Counted from the first letter of the stretch, positions 16,045-23,422 are shown. The stretch is 46,571 nucleotides of DNA from JAEUSE01 sp964648985 (GCA_964648985.1 CAZYMS010000010.1:1-46571); one strand, 5' to 3'. A program made the numbers and translations. The notes: a model not told the origin generated them from the letters alone.

Positions 16045-16722
16045 TTATAATTTATACCTTCCTTTTTCCTGCTCTAGAACCACGCGGCCGCCTTCAACGG
16101 TAATTACTCGTTTCTGTATACGGTTAACTAAGTCGGCTGCGTGGGTGGCAAGAATAACAGTGGTACCCAGCTTATTAATTTTTAACAAAAGGTCGAGGAC
16201 CTCCGCGGCATTTACTTCATCGAGGTTTCCGGTAGGCTCATCTGCCATAAGCAGCGCGGGACGGTGAGCGAGACTCCGTGCTATAGCTATGCGCTGACGC
16301 TCTCCCCCAGACATTTCATGAGGGAAGTTGTGTTTTTTATGTAAAAGCCCTACGAGCTCCAAAATCTTTGGCACTTCTTTGTCTATACGGTCTCTGCGAT
16401 GACCACTTACTTCCATAGCGAAGGCTACATTTTCAAATGCCGTTCTTCGGGGTAGTAGTTTAATATCCTGAAAAACCATACCGATTTTTCTTCGAAGATA
16501 CGGTAAATCGCTTATTTTAACCTGGGCTATATCGATATCGTCAATAAGCACTCGGCCGTCGTCTGCCCGCTCTTCACCGGTAATGAGCTTAAGTAACGTC
16601 GACTTCCCCGCCCCGGAAAGTCCGACAACGGACACAAATTCACCGTGATTGATTTCTAAATTTATAGCACTGAGTGCCTTGGTGTTTCCGTAATATTTGG
16701 CGACCGATTCGAATCTAATCAT
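16045..16722 (-). CDS. ftsE: Cell division ATP-binding protein FtsE
   Basis: Cytoplasmic ABC ATPase partner of FtsX. The 225-residue protein has Walker A GLSGAGKST near residue 34, Q-loop VFQDIKLL near 83, signature LSGGERQRIAIARSL (written with a preceding Met) near 137, Walker B ALLMADEPTGNLD near 155 and the H-loop ILATHAADLVNR. All nucleotide-binding elements are intact. Its ATG 16722 follows a TGC-TAAAAT extended -10 by 6 nt, suggesting a leaderless mRNA. ftsX follows downstream. Confidence 0.96.
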   Translation of the reverse strand: MIRFESVAKYYGNTKALSAINLEINHGEFVSVVGLSGAGKSTLLKLITGEERADDGRVLIDDIDIAQVKISDLPYLRRKIGMVFQDIKLLPRRTAFENVAFAMEVSGHRRDRIDKEVPKILELVGLLHKKHNFPHEMSGGERQRIAIARSLAHRPALLMADEPTGNLDEVNAAEVLDLLLKINKLGTTVILATHAADLVNRIQKRVITVEGGRVVLEQEKGRYKL

Positions 16723-16728
16723 ATAGTT

Positions 16729-16737
16729 ATTTTAGCA
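16729..16737 (-). promoter_or_regulatory. Extended -10 promoter TGCTAAAAT for leaderless ftsE
   Basis: On the minus strand TGC-TAAAAT is followed by AACTAT and the ftsE ATG, so the predicted start site coincides with the start codon. No -35 match. Confidence 0.55.
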
Positions 16738-16800
16738 CACTTCTTTTATCTTTTTGTCTTAAAAGATGAAGGCTAGCGAACATGGTGCATTCCGAGGAGA

Positions 16801-17907
16801 TTATATACTTTGTGCATCTACTCGGTATTCAAGGTACCGTTCGATAAACTCATCGAGCTCACCATCCAATACCCCGTCAGGATCACTTGTCTCATACCCG
16901 GTTCGGTGATCTTTCGCAAGCTTATACGGGTGAAGTACATAGCTCCGTATTTGGTTACCCCATTCCGCGGATTTAAACTCTCCACGAAGTTCTTTCTTTG
17001 CAGCAAGTGACTTTTCATCTTCCAGAACCTGTAAACGAGCCGCTAAAATTTTCATGGCAAGCTCTTTATTTTGATGCTGACTTCGTTCATTCTGTATACT
17101 AACTTTTATACCGGTAGGAATATGGGTAATACGAATTGCGGAGTAGGTTGTATTTACGCTTTGTCCGCCATGGCCAGACGCCGTATTTGCCTCTATCTTT
17201 AAATCTTTAGGATCAAGAGATACCGTCTCAGACTCCCCCAATGCGGGCAGTACTTCAACGAGCGCAAAACTAGTTTCGCGCGTATGCGCAGGATTAAATG
17301 GACTTAAGCGGACCAGACGATGCACTCCCGCCTCAGCTTTCAAATACCCATACGCATAGGGCCCGTCAATCTGAAGGAGGACAGATTTAATCCCTGCTTC
17401 GCTTCCCCGGCTCTGTTCCAGTATTTCTATTTTAAATTTTTTTGCTCCTGCATACCGTGTATACATACGGAAAAGCATTTCCGCAAAATCTTGCGCGTCG
17501 GTCCCCCCGGCTCCGGCATGTATCGCAAGCACTGCGCCGTGGTCATCGTATTGTTTTGACAGTAAAGCAATGAGCCTGTTCTGGGAAAATTCTTTTTCTG
17601 CACGGGCCACACTCTGTTTTAAATAGGTAAGCGTTTCTTCGCTTTCGTCGGTGTTTTGGTCAACGAGCGTTTTCAGTTCAGTAAGTTGCTGACCGAACAT
17701 ATTCCAAAACCCTACATACTCTTTTAGCACGTTATAATTTTGAGATACCGCCTGTGCGCGCTGAGGATCTGACCAAAAATCTGCAGCCTGCATAGACTCT
17801 TCCATTTCAAGCACCTGCTGTTGCTTCTGCCCCAATTGCAAAGACGGAAGCAATTGCTGCACCTTTTCACCCAATATGTCTATGCGTTTTATTAATTCTG
17901 TGTCCAT
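16801..17907 (-). CDS. prfB: Peptide chain release factor 2
   Basis: RF2 recognises UAA and UGA and triggers peptide release. The SPF recognition tripeptide is in RLSPFNPAHTRETS near residue 202 and the catalytic GGQ in ASGHGGQSVN near 245. Length of 368 is normal. The reading frame is continuous from the ATG at 17907; the autoregulatory in-frame UGA and +1 frameshift site common in prfB near codon 25 is absent, so this copy is not controlled that way. Its presence shows that UGA is a stop codon in this organism. Confidence 0.97.
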   Translation of the reverse strand: MDTELIKRIDILGEKVQQLLPSLQLGQKQQQVLEMEESMQAADFWSDPQRAQAVSQNYNVLKEYVGFWNMFGQQLTELKTLVDQNTDESEETLTYLKQSVARAEKEFSQNRLIALLSKQYDDHGAVLAIHAGAGGTDAQDFAEMLFRMYTRYAGAKKFKIEILEQSRGSEAGIKSVLLQIDGPYAYGYLKAEAGVHRLVRLSPFNPAHTRETSFALVEVLPALGESETVSLDPKDLKIEANTASGHGGQSVNTTYSAIRITHIPTGIKVSIQNERSQHQNKELAMKILAARLQVLEDEKSLAAKKELRGEFKSAEWGNQIRSYVLHPYKLAKDHRTGYETSDPDGVLDGELDEFIERYLEYRVDAQSI

Positions 17908-17937
17908 GTCTATAATTGAAATATGGTTATAAGTTTA

Positions 17938-18013
17938 TGGCGGCCAGTACGGTAAGAGGTCTTGGTTGAATGGCCTAATACCCTAAGACCTTAGCCAAAA
18001 CGGCGGCCACACA
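17938..18013. repeat. GC-richer intergenic inverted repeat
   Basis: AGGTCTT (left) pairs with AAGACCT (right) with extra flanking matches, between direct copies of GGCGGCCA. It separates prfB from the thymidylate-kinase-like gene and may terminate the latter. Confidence 0.45.
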
Positions 18014-18024
18014 CCTACAACCCA

Positions 18025-18714
18025 TTATCGGGGTCGGAGGTTGCTCTTCAATGCTATTCTTCTAACCAAATTCCACAATTCATTTTGAATTTCCGAGTCA
18101 GGCTTGAGCAAATCTTCCCGGTAGCATGAAATAATTTTGGCACCCGGCGTAAGTTTCGCTGCCTCCACGTATCGTTCTCTCAAAACACTCACCTCAGGCA
18201 CCTCACGACTCCCCCACCCCACAGGCACAAGCACTGTCTCATGCAGGTCTATATGCTCAGGTAAGCAATCTAAAAATACGGTAAAGTCTATTCTTCGGTG
18301 AGTAAATACTGTGTGCTCAAGCTCGTCTAGCCATCGATACAAGCCGATTCGCTCTCCATGCTCCTCCACCTTTGAAGTAAGCCAAGCCGCGGTAGATAAA
18401 CTGCTTCCCGTACAAACAACAATTTCTTTTTCTGGAGTTTCTCCGAGACGTGCAAATGTGCGAGCCCTATCTAATGCAGCAATAACCCCTAAAGACTGGA
18501 CACTATCTACCAAACCAGGTGTATCCAATAGCCCTGGCACATTACTTTCCGCGCTACTACTCGGAAACTCCAGACGGCGCACAGAAAAACCCGCGGTAGA
18601 TAGTTCCGCCTCGAGTAAATGTAGTTGTGCTTCAAGTATATCTTGAGACAAGCTTTCCAAAGCAATAACCGTACTGGTTTTTACTGGCGCTGTAGTTTTT
18701 TTAAACCAAGACAT
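18025..18714 (-). CDS. Thymidylate-kinase-like protein lacking the P-loop (probable pseudoenzyme)
   Basis: The 229-residue protein follows the layout of CPR thymidylate kinases but its nucleotide site is gone. After VIALESLS, where G-x-D-G-x-G-K-x-T should stand, the sequence is QDILEAQL, so no Walker A is present. The D-R-Y motif position reads VVCTGSSLSTAAW. The later parts still match the family: YRWLDELEHTVF and IDFTVFLDCLPEHI near residues 130-160, then a helical C-terminus. It probably no longer phosphorylates dTMP and may bind a nucleotide or protein partner. The next gene upstream is an intact P-loop protein of another kinase family. The family assignment is by motif layout and is moderately sure. 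Confidence 0.6.
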   Translation of the reverse strand: MSWFKKTTAPVKTSTVIALESLSQDILEAQLHLLEAELSTAGFSVRRLEFPSSSAESNVPGLLDTPGLVDSVQSLGVIAALDRARTFARLGETPEKEIVVCTGSSLSTAAWLTSKVEEHGERIGLYRWLDELEHTVFTHRRIDFTVFLDCLPEHIDLHETVLVPVGWGSREVPEVSVLRERYVEAAKLTPGAKIISCYREDLLKPDSEIQNELWNLVRRIALKSNLRPR

Positions 18715-18759
18715 ATAGGAACAATGAATAGTTAAAATCGAGTAACCAGCTTATATACC

Positions 18760-19308
18760 TTACAGCTGCGCTATTGCGGCATCAATTTTTTTATACAACT
18801 CTTCTGTGGTGCCTTCGTTGATAATCATAAAGTCTGCCCTGGCTATAGGACCTGCCTGATGCAAACGATCTATCTGGGCGTAATCTCGCGAATCTAATTG
18901 TTCGCGGGTAAGCGGACGAACGGGACGATTTGCCAAACGTGCGGCCCGAATTTCGAAATTGGCGTAAATGGCCAATACCTTAAACCGCTCACCAAACTCA
19001 TGCTTAAGCGCAATGTATTCTTCCCATGAATAAAAACTTTCAATGAGGACACTGCTCTCTTCAAACAGACTACGAATTCGCGGCAAATTTAAGACGGCCA
19101 TGGCCGCCATGCCATGACGTTCACGAAGCTCTTCGCGGACGATTCTCTCATTCGCCTCGCACACTTCTAGCCCGCGCGCTTTAACTTCATCTACAACCGT
19201 ATTGCCAAAATGCACGTGCCCCCACTGGCTTTGACCCAAAATATATTGAGAGGCTTCAGTTTTTCCTGAACCTGCCAAACCTACAACAGCAAGAATAATT
19301 TTACTCAT
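18760..19308 (-). CDS. P-loop kinase of UPF0200/dephospho-CoA-kinase-like type
   Basis: The 182-residue protein has Walker A VVGLAGSGKTEAS near residue 8. ELRERHGMAAMAVL, FKVLAIYANFEIRAARLANR and SRDYAQIDRL follow, and it ends ADFMIINEG. This ordered set resembles the UPF0200 family best known from archaea and, more distantly, dephospho-CoA and adenylate kinases. The R-x-x-R-L-x-x-R lid-like motif and D/R pair near 135-142 suggest phosphate transfer to a small molecule. The substrate is unknown. It precedes the thymidylate-kinase-like pseudoenzyme by 45 nt on the same strand, so the two may work together. No SD seen. Confidence 0.7.
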   Translation of the reverse strand: MSKIILAVVGLAGSGKTEASQYILGQSQWGHVHFGNTVVDEVKARGLEVCEANERIVREELRERHGMAAMAVLNLPRIRSLFEESSVLIESFYSWEEYIALKHEFGERFKVLAIYANFEIRAARLANRPVRPLTREQLDSRDYAQIDRLHQAGPIARADFMIINEGTTEELYKKIDAAIAQL

Positions 19309-19414
19309 AGATAAGAGGAAAGTATACTTTATAGTATCATATTTTATGCAGTATGATAAGCGGTTACTCGCTTATTATTTCGAGTATTGCATACACGCAT
19401 ATATACGCTACAGC

Positions 19415-19444
19415 AAACAAAAAATCCCCCATATGAGGGATTTT
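19415..19444 (-). terminator. Intrinsic terminator after rplA
   Basis: On the minus strand AAAATCCC and GGGATTTT (19421-19444) enclose an 8-nt loop, followed by further T residues. Confidence 0.85.
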
Positions 19445-19454
19445 AATTGTGGTA

Positions 19455-20138
19455 TTAGAACTTTACTTTTATGCCAGGGCCCATAGTAACATTTAGGGAC
19501 ACTGAGGTAATATACTGGCCTTTTACAGTAGAAGTCTTAGCGCTATTTACAGCGTCCATAAATGCCTTTGCATTTTCCACAAGCTTTGCGGTGTCAAAGT
19601 CTGATTTTCCAATAATTTGATGGATGTTCGCTGAATCGTCGTTCTTAAAGCTCACACGACCACCAGCAATTTCCTTTACCATATTTGCAATGTTCTCAGA
19701 CACGGTACCGGTTTTTGGATTGGGCATAAGACCGCGAGTACCAAGAATTTTTGCAATCTGAGCTAGCTTAGGCATCATAGCAGGCTCGGCAATGGCAACA
19801 TCAAAGTCTGTCTTTTCAGTTTCTTTAATTTGCTTTACCAAGTCTTCTCCCCCAACCAGAGCTGCGCCCGCTTCTTTCGCTTCTTTTTCTTTAGCTTCAG
19901 TTACAAACGCTGCAATGCGCTTGGTCTTACCAGTACCATGAGGTAGCGTTACAGAACCGCGGATAGCCTGATCTGTTTTCTTTGCGTCTATACCGGTGCG
20001 AACATGCACTTCAATTGAACCAACAAACTTGGTGGTTGCTGTTTTCTTTGCAAGCTCAATAGCCTCTTCAAGACTATAGGTCTTATTTGCGTCTACTAAC
20101 TCGCTGTTTGCGCGTACACGCTTCGATGCAGTTTTCAT
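19455..20138 (-). CDS. rplA: 50S ribosomal protein uL1
   Basis: uL1 forms the mobile stalk that guides E-site tRNA and in many bacteria represses its own rplK-rplA mRNA. The protein has the family core: YSLEEAIELAKKTATTKF near residue 20, SVTLPHGTGKTKRIAAF near 65, and LMPNPKTGTVSEN near 130. About 227 residues is normal. I use ATG 20138, which stands 7 nt after AAAGGG; an ATG two codons upstream is possible. Three non-ribosomal genes lie between it and rplK. rplJ and rplL, which usually follow, are absent; the gene ends at a strong terminator. Confidence 0.97.
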   Translation of the reverse strand: MKTASKRVRANSELVDANKTYSLEEAIELAKKTATTKFVGSIEVHVRTGIDAKKTDQAIRGSVTLPHGTGKTKRIAAFVTEAKEKEAKEAGAALVGGEDLVKQIKETEKTDFDVAIAEPAMMPKLAQIAKILGTRGLMPNPKTGTVSENIANMVKEIAGGRVSFKNDDSANIHQIIGKSDFDTAKLVENAKAFMDAVNSAKTSTVKGQYITSVSLNVTMGPGIKVKF

Positions 20139-20164
20139 GAACATACCCTTTCGTGGTGGAAAGC

Positions 20165-20285
20165 GAAACGCTTACATGTCGAATGTCTTAAGGCCTTCAC
20201 GTCATCACGTCAAAAGAATCAATACTCCTCGACTTTTTTCGACGTTATAGACATTATGACTTTTGACGTCTTACGTTTCTCCCAC
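20165..20285. repeat. Intergenic word-palindrome (ACGTCATCACGTC family)
   Basis: GTC/GACGTC words alternate on both arms (TCACGTCATCACGTCAAAAG, then CTTTTGACGTC). The 13-mer ACGTCATCACGTC at 20199-20211 is found exactly inverted at 34888-34900. Confidence 0.65.
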
Positions 20286-20312
20286 AAATTAATTAGTTTA
20301 TAAATTGTACCA

Positions 20313-20660
20313 TTATTGTTCTTTTCTGGCAAGTCTCCAGTGAAAGAACCAGACAGGGGCAGCTATAACTATCATAGAGAGCGCCTGGGCTGCGTCACGT
20401 TGGCGCTGGCTCGCACGATTTTGCTCATCCATCTTTCTTTGCTGCTCTTCATACCCTGGCGCGCATTCTGGGTAAGCTTTTATATCACCACTTGCCTGAC
20501 TACACATTTCTGGTCGTGGCGCATAGTAACTATAGGTATCGGCTTTTGGAAATACCCACGCCTTAAGAGCCATATTCACCAGCATAATTGCGCCAACCAC
20601 GGTTATAACTAGTGCTATGGCTGATACAAGATAAAGATAGATTTTTTTGATATTTTGCAT
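20313..20660 (-). CDS. Small two-helix membrane protein of unknown function (DUF5671-like)
   Basis: The 115-residue protein has an N-terminal helix (about 7-32, IYLYLVSAIALVITVVGAIMLVN), a loop of about 50 residues with two cysteines (PEMCSQ and YPECAPGYEEQQRKMDEQNR), and a second helix near 92-108. The start KKIYLYLVSAIALV...VNMALKAWVFPKAD resembles a membrane family I associate with CPR genomes (DUF5671), but this is from memory. It sits in the interrupted rplK-rplA region beside a second small membrane protein and a stomatin-like gene. Function unknown. Confidence 0.7.
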   Translation of the reverse strand: MQNIKKIYLYLVSAIALVITVVGAIMLVNMALKAWVFPKADTYSYYAPRPEMCSQASGDIKAYPECAPGYEEQQRKMDEQNRASQRQRDAAQALSMIVIAAPVWFFHWRLARKEQ

Positions 20661-20740
20661 ATGAGAAACGCGGAATTAAGAATATTGAATCATGAATTAA
20701 GTATAACGCACCTTACTTAGTAAATTTTTACCCTCAAACT

Positions 20741-20929
20741 TTATTTCTTGAGCGATACTACTGCGTAATATATTCCCGCACTAAACGCTCCAAACCCAAT
20801 AAGCAAGCCCGCATAATATCCTACATCATCTAAATCACTCCTTCGCTCCATTGTATATGTGCCTGCCAGGCACGAGACTGCAAATAGGAATAAAGCAATT
20901 GCAACAATCTTTTCAAATAATGTATTCAT
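20741..20929 (-). CDS. Small membrane protein (62 aa), unknown function
   Basis: Two hydrophobic segments (about 6-24, IVAIALFLFAVSCLAGTY, and 38-58, YYAGLLIGFGAFSAGIYYAV) flank a short charged loop (MERRSDLDDVG). A TGCTATAAT extended -10-like string overlaps the start codon, so the real start or promoter use is uncertain. It is 25 nt downstream of the stomatin-like gene on the same strand and may be its partner. Prediction rests on helix pattern and context. Confidence 0.55.
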   Translation of the reverse strand: MNTLFEKIVAIALFLFAVSCLAGTYTMERRSDLDDVGYYAGLLIGFGAFSAGIYYAVVSLKK

Positions 20930-20954
20930 TATAGCAACGACACACTTTTATCTA

Positions 20955-21704
20955 CTAATGCTCTGCTTCCATGAACTTTTTAATATCCTGGATGGTGCTC
21001 ATGAACTGAGCCGGGAATATAATTGTAGAATTCTTTTCAACCGATATTTCAGACATGGTCTGGAGGTTACGAAGCTGTAGCGCTATTGGGTGAGCAGCCA
21101 TTATATCTGCTGTTTCAGCAAGCTTTTGAGCAGCCAGAGCTTCTCCTTCTGCAGATATAATTTTCGCGCGCTTCTCACGCTCTGCTTCAGCCTGCTTCGC
21201 CATAGCACGCTGCATACCTTCTGGAAGTTCTATATCTTTTATTTCCACCACAGGGACTATAACTCCCCAACTCTCAGTATGGGTATCGAGCACCTTGGTG
21301 ATTTCTCCATTTATAGTTTCGCGCTCACTTAAAATTTCATCAAGCTGAAACTTACCCACTATGTTGCGAACAGAGGTTTGGGCAATCTGGTTTATGGCAT
21401 TGAGCACGCTCTGAATTTCTATAAGGCTCTTTACCGCGTCAGTTATTTTATAATATGCTACTGCACTTACATCTACAGAAACGTTGTCTCGGGTAATAAT
21501 TTTCTGTGGTGGAATAGGCAGCGTAATAGTACGCATATCCACTTTTTTTACGATATCGATAAGTGGAAGCACCCAGGTTAGCCCCGGCTCTTTTACCCCG
21601 ACCACTTTTCCGAAACGAAACACTACCCCCTTTTGATACTGCTGGACAACGCGAAGCCCAAGCAACACAAGCAGAACTAACACTACAATAATAAATCCTA
21701 TCAT
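20955..21704 (-). CDS. SPFH/band-7 (stomatin/prohibitin-like) membrane protein
   Basis: The 249-residue protein has an N-terminal membrane hairpin or helix (about 2-20), then the SPFH domain: YQKGVVFRFGKVVGVKEPGL, VDMRTITLPIPPQKIIT, DNVSVDVSAVAYYKI and AQTSVRNIVGKFQLDEIL. A Glu/Ala/Lys-rich coiled coil follows (EAEREKRAKIISAEGEALAA). Such proteins form ring oligomers that organise membrane microdomains and often regulate FtsH or NfeD-type proteases; no NfeD neighbour is present. It lies between rplK and rplA with two small membrane proteins, an unusual place in this otherwise conserved operon. Confidence 0.93.
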   Translation of the reverse strand: MIGFIIVVLVLLVLLGLRVVQQYQKGVVFRFGKVVGVKEPGLTWVLPLIDIVKKVDMRTITLPIPPQKIITRDNVSVDVSAVAYYKITDAVKSLIEIQSVLNAINQIAQTSVRNIVGKFQLDEILSERETINGEITKVLDTHTESWGVIVPVVEIKDIELPEGMQRAMAKQAEAEREKRAKIISAEGEALAAQKLAETADIMAAHPIALQLRNLQTMSEISVEKNSTIIFPAQFMSTIQDIKKFMEAEH

Positions 21705-21714
21705 ATACCTACGA

Positions 21715-21827
21715 ATTTAATAACGGCCAATGGTTATATACATAAAAAACATTTAAACATATAAGCTGGGCCATTTCTAGCACGTCCTATTGTTTAAATG
21801 TTTATATGGTTTCATGTTTGGATGAAG
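21715..21827. repeat. Intergenic word-palindrome (ATTTAAACATATAA family, second copy)
   Basis: ACATTTAAACATATAAGC and TTGTTTAAATGTTTATATGG are inverted around a non-repeated centre. The arms match the spacer at 14904-14996. It separates rplK from the stomatin-like gene. Confidence 0.6.
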
Positions 21828-22253
21828 TTACTCTATTACTTCAACGCCCATGCTGCGGGCAGTGCCCATAACAGTCTTCATTGCAGATTCTACATCGGTA
21901 GTGTTCAGGTCTACCATTTTCTTTTCTGCAATTTCCCGTACCTGAGCTTTAGTTATCTTGCCGACCTTGTTAAGGAGAGGGTTAGCAGCGCCTTTCGGTA
22001 TGTTAACCGCTTTCATAATAAGGTTTGCAACCGGAGGGGTCTTGAGGATGAACGTGTATGTTCTATCTTCGTATATGGTCATTTCAACTGGAATAACCAT
22101 ATCCCCCATACTCGCAGTCTGGTCATTAAACTCTTTAACGAACTGCGCAATGTTCAAACCATGCGGACCAAGGGCAGTACCAACTGGTGGCGCTGGAGTT
22201 GCCTTGGCAGCCTTAAGCTGGAGCTTTACGACTACTTTAACTTTCTTTGCCAT
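21828..22253 (-). CDS. rplK: 50S ribosomal protein uL11
   Basis: uL11 forms the base of the GTPase-associated stalk together with 23S rRNA. The protein has the hallmark N-terminus AKKVKVVVKLQLKAAKATP, PPVGTALGPHGLNIAQF near residue 22, and a C-terminal domain with KTPPVANLIMKA and GTARSMGVEV. 141 residues is standard. It follows nusG after a structured spacer that may be the L1 regulatory leader. No SD before the ATG. Confidence 0.98.
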   Translation of the reverse strand: MAKKVKVVVKLQLKAAKATPAPPVGTALGPHGLNIAQFVKEFNDQTASMGDMVIPVEMTIYEDRTYTFILKTPPVANLIMKAVNIPKGAANPLLNKVGKITKAQVREIAEKKMVDLNTTDVESAMKTVMGTARSMGVEVIE

Positions 22254-22257
22254 GTCT

Positions 22258-22413
22258 TTGTATAGCTTCTAGGTGCTAAATATTAGCTTCTAGAAGAAAA
22301 TTATATATGTGTGCAGGTAGAGAAGCCGAAGGATACCCTTCGCAACCTGAAAAGCTTGAGGCTTTTAGAATCAGCTCCTAGAGATCTAGAAGCTGACAGC
22401 AATAAGCTATAAG
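22258..22413 (-). promoter_or_regulatory. Structured nusG-rplK spacer, candidate L1 autoregulatory leader
   Basis: On the minus strand CAGGT (22345-22349) pairs with ACCTG (22314-22318). They enclose a GAAGG/CCTTC hairpin (22328-22341) and an unpaired pyrimidine-rich strand, giving two helices around an asymmetric internal loop. An AAAAGC/GCTTTT hairpin lies just 5'. In the L11 operon of many bacteria uL1 represses translation by binding such a two-helix element before rplK. The outer flanks carry the reiterated word AGCTTCTAG and its inverse, so part of the folding may belong to the general spacer palindromes. Confidence 0.35.
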
Positions 22414-22959
22414 CTAAGATTTTTTGACTTGGAGAAAGTCGAGCTCTACTGGAGTTTCTCTACCGAAAATGGTCACCATAACCTTTACTTTACCCTTTGC
22501 TTCATCCAGTTCGCCAATTTTACCTTCGTAGTCTTTAAAAGGACCATCGACAATTCTTACCAGCTCGCCTTTTTGGAGATCTACCTTGAACTTAGGCTCG
22601 TCTGCACCCATGCGCTTCTGTAAACTTTCCATTTCTGCAGCATCTACTGGAGTTGGAATAGTACCACTGCCAACGAAACCTGTTACGTTAGGAGTGTTAC
22701 GCACTACATACCACGAGTCGTCAGTTACAATCATTTCCACAAGCACATATCCAGGAAAAATCTTCTCTTCCATGGTAATTCGCTTGCTATCCTTAATACG
22801 AATTTTCTTTTCTTTTGGAACCATGACATTGAAGATTTTATCTTCCATGCCTAAGTTTTCCACACGCTGACGGAGGTTTACTGCTACAGAGTCCTCGTAG
22901 CCACTATATGTATGAAGTACGTACCAGTGACGTTCACCAGTAACTTGTTGTCTAGACAT
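22414..22959 (-). CDS. nusG: Transcription termination/antitermination factor NusG
   Basis: NusG binds RNA polymerase and couples it to Rho or the ribosome. The NGN domain reads WYVLHTYSGYEDSVAVNL near residue 12, then EKIFPGYVLVEM near 65 and WYVVRNTPNVTGFVG near 83. The KOW domain is GELVRIVDGPFKDYEGKI near 130. 181 residues is normal. Gene order secE-nusG-rplK is conserved. A long family-1 palindrome separates it from secE. Confidence 0.97.
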   Translation of the reverse strand: MSRQQVTGERHWYVLHTYSGYEDSVAVNLRQRVENLGMEDKIFNVMVPKEKKIRIKDSKRITMEEKIFPGYVLVEMIVTDDSWYVVRNTPNVTGFVGSGTIPTPVDAAEMESLQKRMGADEPKFKVDLQKGELVRIVDGPFKDYEGKIGELDEAKGKVKVMVTIFGRETPVELDFLQVKKS

Positions 22960-22962
22960 AAT

Positions 22963-23068
22963 GTATCGATTCTAACTATGCGAATAATTACTAATGATAC
23001 GAATCAAGACCAATAGCGCAAATGTATTAATTAGTATAATTAGTACATTGGTATATTCGTATCGATAC
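22963..23068. repeat. Long imperfect inverted repeat, family 1, second copy
   Basis: The left arm begins GTATCGATTC and the right arm ends TTCGTATCGATAC. The right arm AATTAGTACATTGGTATAT matches that at 1147-1243 almost base for base. It lies between secE and nusG, which are normally adjacent. Confidence 0.7.
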
Positions 23069-23070
23069 CT

Positions 23071-23256
23071 TTATTTAACGACCACTCTTTCAAATAACCG
23101 TAAAAGCCCATAGTCTGCAGCACCAAGTATGACCGCAACTACCACACAAAATACTATAACTTGAATGGTATAGAACAGGGTCTGTTTGCGCGTTGGCCAG
23201 ACAACCTTCTGCATTTCACCGTACACATCCTTGAAAAAACCAGTAAATTTAGACAT
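23071..23256 (-). CDS. secE: Preprotein translocase subunit SecE
   Basis: SecE clamps SecY in the plasma membrane. The 61-residue minimal form has the amphipathic helix FFKDVYGEMQKVVWPTRKQT (conserved W-P-T-R) followed by one transmembrane helix (about 31-55, VIVFCVVVAVILGAADYGLL). Many bacteria have just this single-helix type. It is the first gene of the secE-nusG-rplK unit behind a TTGACG/TATAAT promoter. A GGCC-rich hairpin precedes it. Confidence 0.94.
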   Translation of the reverse strand: MSKFTGFFKDVYGEMQKVVWPTRKQTLFYTIQVIVFCVVVAVILGAADYGLLRLFERVVVK

Positions 23257-23274
23257 ATTTTTCGATCTTTTTTA

Positions 23275-23293
23275 AAAGGCCTCGGAGGCCTTT
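23275..23293 (-). promoter_or_regulatory. Hairpin in the secE leader, possible attenuator
   Basis: AAAGGCC (23275-23281) and GGCCTTT (23287-23293) form a 7-bp stem with a 5-nt loop. On the transcript the stem ends with four U residues, then A-rich sequence. It lies between the promoter and secE, so it could terminate early or protect the mRNA start. Confidence 0.45.
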
Positions 23294-23304
23294 AACTTAT
23301 TAAT

Positions 23305-23334
23305 ATTATACGGTATAGATATCACTTGCGTCAA
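23305..23334 (-). promoter_or_regulatory. Sigma-70-type promoter of the secE-nusG-rplK operon
   Basis: On the minus strand TTGACG (23329-23334) and TATAAT (23305-23310) are separated by 18 bp. The start site should be near 23298, giving a leader of about 40 nt with the hairpin at 23275. Confidence 0.75.
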
Positions 23335-23339
23335 GTTAT

Positions 23340-23422
23340 AAAAAAGAACTCCGAAGTTAGGACTTATTGACATTTTTCACTACCAACCTCCGAATTGAAC
23401 CGAGGAAGTATTCACGGGGTTC
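23340..23422 (-). ncRNA. Candidate small RNA with its own terminator
   Basis: On the minus strand GAACCCCG (23415-23422) can pair with CGGAGTTC (23346-23353, one mismatch), followed at once by six T residues. Inside, CCTC/GAGG (23387-23405) forms a small hairpin. Upstream, TTGAAA about 19 bp before TATATA could be a promoter whose start is close to the 5' arm. The unit lies between the terminator of the Gre-like gene and the secE promoter. No known family is recognised; it may simply be a second terminator. Confidence 0.28.

Noticed and set aside
16801..17907. Programmed frameshift in prfB
   Set aside because: The frame is continuous from the first ATG, and no early in-frame TGA is present.
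23346..23360. Sequence similar to the 5S rRNA loop C motif (GAACTCCGAAGTTAGG)
   Set aside because: Neither the preceding C-C-A-T-x-C nor the following helices of 5S rRNA are present, and the stretch is better explained as the arm of a terminator-like hairpin.
23386..23405. T-arm-like hairpin on the minus strand that might belong to a tRNA
   Set aside because: No acceptor stem, D-arm or anticodon arm can be built around it at normal spacing.
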